A stretch of DNA of 64,000 nt from an uncultured Prevotella sp. (GTDB lineage Bacteria > Bacteroidota > Bacteroidia > Bacteroidales > Bacteroidaceae), in NCBI GenBank assembly GCA_944320305.1, contig CALUGW010000014.1, positions 1 to 64,000 on the forward strand. The letters run 5' to 3'. This document shows, piece after piece, positions 59,487 to 64,000 of the stretch (the stretch's first letter is position 1; each line of letters opens with the position of its first letter). The notes beneath the pieces are model-generated. The model saw only the letters and a list, made by a program, of their open reading frames with translations. It was not told the origin of the DNA and did no database searches. The position numbers and the translations under genes were made by a program.

Positions 59487-59749
59487 GAAACGGCCCATAT
59501 CGCACCGCGATATGGGCCGTTTCGCATCGTGATATAGGCCATATTGCAAGCCGAAAAGCCCCTTCTTGCAGGGCGAAAACAGCCGTTTCGGGGCTGAAAA
59601 AAGGCCGTTTCAGCGGCTGAAAAAGTTGCACAACCGGGCCAATTGGTCCAATAAGTCTAATTAGTCCAATTAGTTACAGTTGCACACTCATGCCGCGCTT
59701 ATTTGCGGCCAAAGGATTTTTATTTTCAAATTCGCGGAATTTCAGAGGC
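59487..59749 (-). repeat. Dispersed element family II, copy E (six 22-bp units plus 9-bp repeats)
   Basis: Read on the minus strand it has the same order as copy D. The ends CTCTGAAATTCCGCGAATTT, TTTGGCCGC and ATGAGTGTGCAAC come first, then 9-bp repeats, TTGTGCAACTTTTTCAGCC, and the 22-bp units. On the plus strand the units start at 59487, 59509, 59531, 59553, 59575 and 59597. The first two form a perfect 19-bp hairpin (GCGAAACGGCCCATATCGC and its complement). It fills the gap between rnc and the coiled-coil gene. Confidence 0.78.
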
Positions 59750-59845
59750 TTGTTTCCTTAAAATTTAACAGTCTAAAGGTTTGTTTACTTTTGGTGCTGT
59801 TGCACATTCTTCGGCATGAAAAGGCGGTTTGTTCCGGCAATTTAG

Positions 59846-59853
59846 TATCTTTG
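59846..59853 (+). promoter_or_regulatory. -7 box for the coiled-coil gene
   Basis: TATCTTTG, 77 bp before the start at 59931. Confidence 0.45.
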
Positions 59854-59930
59854 CATATCCATGTACGGCAGGCACCGGCGGGCGGACGTGCTTGTGCGCT
59901 TGTAACGTGTGGACTTTTAATCAAAGGGGT

Positions 59931-60413
59931 ATGCTGAATCAACAGATGTTCGACGATAAGAAAGACGCGGAGATAGCGCGTCTCAAGATGGCGATAGAGA
60001 AGTTCAAGGCCTACGATGAGGAGCGCAAGCGGTATTATGCCGAGAGTATGCAGCGGCTTGGCGCTCTTGAGGAGTTTGTGCGCGAAGTGACGGAAAGCAG
60101 GGCCGGGCGTGGCGATCTGGAGTCCACGGTCATAAGGCTGAAGAAGCAGCTGGCCGACGCGAACAGGGTGATTCTGGCGCGCGGCATAGAGGAGAGGCGG
60201 ACTCCCGAGGAGATAAAGGAGGTGATAGACACCGACACAATAAAAAAGCGCAACAAAGACCTGAAGCGCACGAACAAGATGCTGCTCAAAGCCCGCGACG
60301 AGCTGTTCCTGAAGGTGCTGCGGCTGGAGAAAGAGGTGGCGGCGCTGAGGCTCCGTCTGGCCGAGGCCGTCATCGGCGGCAGGGGCGAAGAGCCGGCGCC
60401 CGGCGCCCGGTGA
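59931..60413 (+). CDS. Coiled-coil protein of unknown function
   Basis: The 160-residue protein is almost entirely helical and charged, with heptad-like segments DAEIARLKMAIEKFKAYDEE and LFLKVLRLEKEVAALRLRLA. There is no signal peptide or membrane segment. The start at 59931 is supported by AAAGGGG just upstream. No family was recognised; in length and composition it resembles small structural or division-linked coiled-coil proteins. It is the gene directly downstream of repeat copy E. Confidence 0.6.
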   Translation: MLNQQMFDDKKDAEIARLKMAIEKFKAYDEERKRYYAESMQRLGALEEFVREVTESRAGRGDLESTVIRLKKQLADANRVILARGIEERRTPEEIKEVIDTDTIKKRNKDLKRTNKMLLKARDELFLKVLRLEKEVAALRLRLAEAVIGGRGEEPAPGAR

Positions 60414-60617
60414 CGCCGCCCGCCGTTGCCCCCGCGGGCGGCCCGCCAGCCGCGGCTTGCCCCGGGGCACGTGGCGTGAAAGCAAGTCCGGCTGGCTGCG
60501 GAGTGCTGACGGCTAAGGTAAAGAATTTGTTTTCTGGAAGAATTCGTTACTTTTTTGTCTTAAAAGCGGCTATTATGAAAAATAAATCCGTATATTTGCA
60601 ATTGAAACTTTCATATT

Positions 60618-61835
60618 ATGAGACTCAAAATCATTTTTGTGTCGATGCTGGCTCTTATCCCTGTCATGTCATGCACAGACTCTGCGGAAGAGTCCGCGAA
60701 AGACACAGTTGAAGGATTAACGCCAATGAACTTCCCTGTGATGGACGGCTCCGACTCGACAACGCCGCTGAGAACGATATTGATGTGCAGACTGCTGGGA
60801 TTTGATTACGACTGGGTCGGCTCGTTTTTTCTTCAGAATCCTGACGGCTTCAAATGGGTGGTCTACAATCCCAATTGTTCTGACGAGGAAAGCAAGCGCA
60901 TTGCAGACTGCATGCAGGAAAACAATACTCACCAGTCTTTCATCAACCTGATTGACGGCAATGTGGAACTCATTATTGCGGCGCGCGGCCTCTCGCGCGA
61001 CGAGACCGAGTACGCCAATAACGCCGGGGTCTCGCTGATGGAAAAGCCGATAGCGAAGGACGCGCTGACCTTTATGGTGAACCCTGAGAATCCTATAAGC
61101 GGACTGACAACGGAACAGATACAGAAGATTTACACCGGGGAAATAAAAAGCTGGAAGGATGTGGGCGGAATTGACACTGTAATGACCCCTTTCATCCGCA
61201 ACAGGAACTCCGGCAGCCAGGAGAAGTTTGAGACCATGGTTATGGGCGGCCTGGAGATTGATGATTTTCCCGAGTGGCAAATCGGCGAGACAATGGTCAC
61301 TCCATACTATCAGATTGAGGAGACAACGACAGGCATTGCATACACACCTTATTATTATTTCAGCGTTATAGCGGAGGCGCACACGGCCAAGGAGCTGGCC
61401 GTTGACGGCGTGTCAATGACCAAGGAGAACATAGCCAACGGCACATACCCCTACATCACTGACGTGGTGGCGGCGGTGAGGGCCGACGCCGACCGCTCGT
61501 CGATGGCCTACAAGCTGTTTGAGTTCCTCACCACTCCGGGCGGGCAGCGCATAGTGGAGGAGAGCGGCTACGTGCCGTTGGCAGGCAGCCAGGCCGGCGT
61601 GGGTGACGCCGAGGCCGGGAGCGGGGCCGTAACGTTCAGTGACGGCTGGCTGAGGGTCGAGACTGCTGTCGCGCCGCAGAGCGTGATTGTGGCCGACATG
61701 GAGGGGCGCACGGTTTTCAGCTCCGTCATGACCTCAGGCTCAATCCGCTTGCCGCAGCTGGAGGCCGGCGTCTACGAAGTGTGGGTAATGCTGTCTGCCG
61801 GTGGCGTGCTGACGGCTAAGATAACGGTAGAGTGA
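60618..61835 (+). CDS. PstS-like substrate-binding lipoprotein with C-terminal sorting-like domain
   Basis: The 405-residue protein has a lipoprotein signal (ALIPVMSC, C19) and a PBP-like phosphate-binding fold (IIAARGLSRDETEYA, IQKIYTGEIKSWKDVGG, RNRNSGSQEKF) typical of PstS relatives. From about residue 330 there is an extra 75-residue beta domain ending LEAGVYEVWVMLSAGGVLTA, split from its last residues KITVE, that resembles type IX secretion sorting domains. No pst transporter genes are adjacent. A -7 box TATATTTG lies at 60591-60598. GC is lower in the first two-thirds than at the 3' end. Confidence 0.75.
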   Translation: MRLKIIFVSMLALIPVMSCTDSAEESAKDTVEGLTPMNFPVMDGSDSTTPLRTILMCRLLGFDYDWVGSFFLQNPDGFKWVVYNPNCSDEESKRIADCMQENNTHQSFINLIDGNVELIIAARGLSRDETEYANNAGVSLMEKPIAKDALTFMVNPENPISGLTTEQIQKIYTGEIKSWKDVGGIDTVMTPFIRNRNSGSQEKFETMVMGGLEIDDFPEWQIGETMVTPYYQIEETTTGIAYTPYYYFSVIAEAHTAKELAVDGVSMTKENIANGTYPYITDVVAAVRADADRSSMAYKLFEFLTTPGGQRIVEESGYVPLAGSQAGVGDAEAGSGAVTFSDGWLRVETAVAPQSVIVADMEGRTVFSSVMTSGSIRLPQLEAGVYEVWVMLSAGGVLTAKITVE

Positions 61836-61923
61836 GCGGCTGAGCACTCTCGGCGGAGGCAATGGCGGGGCTGGCGGCAGCGTTAATTTCTCGTAAACAA
61901 TTGCAATTGACGGAAAAAAGCAG

Positions 61924-61931
61924 TATTTTTG
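61924..61931 (+). promoter_or_regulatory. -7 box for tsaB
   Basis: TATTTTTG, 28 bp before the start at 61960. Confidence 0.45.
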
Positions 61932-61959
61932 CACGATATTAAGACTTTAGCGCTAAAGA

Positions 61960-62652
61960 ATGTCGTGTATATTGCATATTGAGACGAGCACCGGCGTGTG
62001 CTCCGCCGCCGTCAGCCAGGACGGCCTGTGCCTGTTCAGCCGCGAGGACCACAGCGGCCCCAACCATGCCGAGCGGCTCGGAACGTTTGTAGACGAGGCC
62101 CTGGCCTTTGCCGACGGGCAGGCCATGCCGCTCGACGCGGTGGCCGTGAGCTGCGGCCCCGGCTCCTACACCGGGCTGCGCATCGGTGTGTCGATGGCCA
62201 AGGGCGTGTGCTACGGGCGCGGGCTGAGGCTGCTGGCCGTGCCCACGCTCGAGCTGCTCTGCGTGCCGGTGCTGCTCGGGCACGACGAAATTGAGGACGA
62301 CGCGCTGCTCTGCCCCATGATAGACGCCCGCCGCATGGAGGTCTACGCCGGCCTCTACGACCGCGCCCTCAGGCCGGTGCGCGAGGTGGGGGCCGACGTG
62401 GTGGGGCCCGACACCTACCGCGAGTGGCTCGACGCGCGGCCCGTATATTTCTTCGGCAACGGCGCCGCCAAGTGCATGGAGGCCATCGGCCACCCCAACG
62501 CCCGCCTGATAGAGGGCGTGGAGCCGCTGGCGCGGTGGATGTTTCCGCTGGCCGAGAAGCGCATGGCCGCCGGGCAGACCGAGGACGTGGCCTACTTCGT
62601 GCCGTTCTATCTCAAGGACTTTGTGGCCAAGACGCCGCGCAAGCTCGTCTGA
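61960..62652 (+). CDS. tsaB: tRNA threonylcarbamoyladenosine biosynthesis protein TsaB
   Basis: The 230-residue ASKHA-fold protein has ILHIETSTGVCSAAVS, SCGPGSYTGLRIGVSMAKG and PMIDARRMEVYAGLY, all typical of TsaB. It works with TsaD and TsaE to place t6A37 on tRNAs that read ANN codons. It is followed by the DUF4290 gene after 40 bp and probably co-transcribed with it and murA. Confidence 0.93.
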   Translation: MSCILHIETSTGVCSAAVSQDGLCLFSREDHSGPNHAERLGTFVDEALAFADGQAMPLDAVAVSCGPGSYTGLRIGVSMAKGVCYGRGLRLLAVPTLELLCVPVLLGHDEIEDDALLCPMIDARRMEVYAGLYDRALRPVREVGADVVGPDTYREWLDARPVYFFGNGAAKCMEAIGHPNARLIEGVEPLARWMFPLAEKRMAAGQTEDVAYFVPFYLKDFVAKTPRKLV

Positions 62653-62692
62653 CCGGCGCTGGGCCGCACCCCAAACAGAAAACAACAGACAA

Positions 62693-63301
62693 ATGGACAT
62701 AAAAGGACTGGACTACAACACCCGGCGCGAGCCGCTGCTGATGCCCGAGTACGGGCGCGAGATTCAAAAGATGGTTGACCACGCCATAACCCTGCCCACC
62801 AGGGAGGAGCGGCAGCGGTGCGCCCAGACCATCGTCAGGCTGATGGTGACAAAGGTGCCGCAGCTGCGCGAGAACAGTGACTACGAGCACACGCTCTGGG
62901 ACCATCTGTACCTGATGAGCCACAAGAAGCTCGACATAAACTGGCCCTACGACGTGGCCGACGCCGAGAAGATTCTCGACAAGCCCGCGCCCATGCGGCG
63001 TCCGCAGGCCGCGGGCCGCGTGCGCCTGCGCCACTACGGGCGGCTGGTGGAGGAGCTGTTTGAGCGGCTCAAGACAATGCCCGAGGGCGCCGAGCGCGAC
63101 GAGCTGGCGCGCATGACGGCCAACCAGATGAAGCGCGACCTGGCGCTCTGGGGCCACGGCTCGATGGACGACGAGCGCGTGGCGTCGGACCTGGCGCGCT
63201 TCACCGACGGCAGGATTCAGCTCGACCTGAGCACCTTCAGGTTTGAGAAGCCGGCCACAGCCGCCCCGGCGGAAAGCCCGCGCAAGAGGAAACGCAAATA
63301 A
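62693..63301 (+). CDS. DUF4290 protein
   Basis: The 202-residue protein starts MDIKGLDYNTRREPLLMPEYG and has KLDINWPYDV, features of DUF4290, a family found in Bacteroidetes directly upstream of murA. It is mostly helical, soluble and of unknown function, with a basic C-terminus (ESPRKRKRK) that could bind nucleic acid. The start at 62693 matches the family N-terminus. murA follows after 12 bp. Confidence 0.9.
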   Translation: MDIKGLDYNTRREPLLMPEYGREIQKMVDHAITLPTREERQRCAQTIVRLMVTKVPQLRENSDYEHTLWDHLYLMSHKKLDINWPYDVADAEKILDKPAPMRRPQAAGRVRLRHYGRLVEELFERLKTMPEGAERDELARMTANQMKRDLALWGHGSMDDERVASDLARFTDGRIQLDLSTFRFEKPATAAPAESPRKRKRK

Positions 63302-63313
63302 GCACAAGTCAAG

Positions 63314-64000
63314 ATGGCATCTTTCATCATCGAGGGCGGCCACCCGCTCAGCGGAACCATCACCCCACAGGGCGCCAAGAACGAGGCCCTGGAGGTGATC
63401 AGCGCCGTGCTGCTCACCGCCGAGGAGGTGGTGATCCGCAACATCCCCGACATACGCGACGTGAACAACCTCATACAGCTGCTCGCCGACATCGGCGTGA
63501 GGGTGCGCCGCCTGGGCCGCAACGACTACTCCTTCCGCGCCGACAGCGTGAGCCTCGACTATCTTGAGGGCGACGAGTTCGTGCGCAAGTGCGCCGCGCT
63601 GCGCGGCAGCGTGCTGCTCATAGGCCCGCTGCTGGCCCGCTTCGGCAAGGCCGTCATAGCCACGCCCGGCGGCGACAAGATAGGCCGGCGCCGCCTCGAC
63701 ACCCATTTTCTGGGCTTCAAGGCTCTGGGCGCCGAGTTCCGCCATGTGGAGGAGCGCAACGTCTACGAGATTGCGGCCGGGCGGCTGGAGGGGCGCTACA
63801 TGCTGCTCGACGAGGCGTCGGTCACCGGCACGGCCAACATCATCATGGCCGCCGTCTTCGCCCGCGGCACCACCACTATCTACAACGCCGCCTGCGAGCC
63901 TTACATACAGCAGCTCTGCCATATGCTCAACCGCATGGGCGCGCGCATCAGCGGCATAGCCAGCAACCTGCTGACCATCGTCGGCGTGGAGAGCCTGCAC
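63314..64000 (+). CDS. murA: UDP-N-acetylglucosamine 1-carboxyvinyltransferase (5' part)
   Basis: The first 229 codons are present; the gene runs off the window. The start is [16 protein letters not shown], with the catalytic pair K22-N23 in GAKNEAL and the loop [16 protein letters not shown], in which the residue that is cysteine in E. coli MurA (the fosfomycin target) is D121. MurA transfers enolpyruvate from PEP to UDP-GlcNAc, the first committed step of peptidoglycan synthesis. An aspartate at this site keeps activity in other MurA enzymes and prevents fosfomycin binding. Confidence 0.95.
   Translation, partial: MASFIIEGGHPLSGTITPQGAKNEALEVISAVLLTAEEVVIRNIPDIRDVNNLIQLLADIGVRVRRLGRNDYSFRADSVSLDYLEGDEFVRKCAALRGSVLLIGPLLARFGKAVIATPGGDKIGRRRLDTHFLGFKALGAEFRHVEERNVYEIAAGRLEGRYMLLDEASVTGTANIIMAAVFARGTTTIYNAACEPYIQQLCHMLNRMGARISGIASNLLTIVGVESLH

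Overview
This 64 kb window is chromosomal DNA of a GC-rich member of the Bacteroidales, most plausibly Muribaculaceae; the family name is inference. Support comes from the -7 promoter boxes of the form TAnnTTTG in front of many genes, weak Shine-Dalgarno sites, carbohydrate-active lipoproteins and periplasmic enzymes, DUF4290 and DUF3108 proteins, a DapL-type aminotransferase and an AroQ-XerD neighbourhood. No plasmid, phage or integrative element is visible. The only clearly foreign block is a low-GC type II restriction-modification system at 32.4-34.8 kb.

Layout. 0-6 kb: a transposase remnant, then a two-gene operon of a GH115 alpha-glucuronidase-like enzyme and a GH2 enzyme. 6-9.2 kb: a tightly overlapping four-gene operon (LicD protein, IspD/TarI-like cytidylyltransferase, TarJ/GatD-like dehydrogenase, pentulose-phosphate epimerase) that reads as a route to a CDP-activated sugar alcohol and its transfer to a surface glycan. 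9.6-15.5 kb: a DapL homologue that has lost its PLP lysine, an LpxL-type acyltransferase, a glycosyltransferase, and a YjbQ-EamA-TrmH operon. 15.6-25.6 kb: a secreted multi-domain protein with a 55-residue peptide gene behind it, a Ser-type sulfatase, two tandem AraC regulators, a zinc-type CDF transporter, a secreted DUF362 protein and a sirtuin. 25.7-31.8 kb: three consecutive FKBP isomerases (cytoplasmic, lipoprotein, periplasmic), then an Lrp regulator, a GATase/M19 dipeptidase fusion and a glutaminyl cyclase as one operon. 32.4-34.8 kb: C-R-M genes of a PaeR7I/XhoI-like system. 35-42.5 kb: three glycosyltransferases, then a GH3 acyl-amido synthetase, an Ig-like lipoprotein and a DUF3108 protein. 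42.7-50.5 kb: a membrane protein with a G8 tract inside its reading frame, rpsO, an acyltransferase, GH97 and GH43. 50.6-64 kb: two small HTH proteins, tRNA-Gln, an O-methyltransferase, aroQ, xerD, a TlpA-like thioredoxin, a flavodoxin-ferredoxin, acpP-fabF-rnc, a coiled-coil protein, a phosphate-binding-like protein, tsaB, a DUF4290 protein and the start of murA.

The least explained feature is in the gaps between genes. Five intergenic sites carry arrays of degenerate 22-bp units built on a central GGCC with two interchangeable flanking words (A-rich or TAT-like before it, TAT-like or TTT-like after it). They sit inside two dispersed element families: one of 217-219 bp (three copies) and one of about 265 bp (two copies, opposite orientations). 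Three further palindromic elements of 196-221 bp and several short tandem repeats (8, 9 and 23 bp) add to this. No protein in the window is obviously linked to them.
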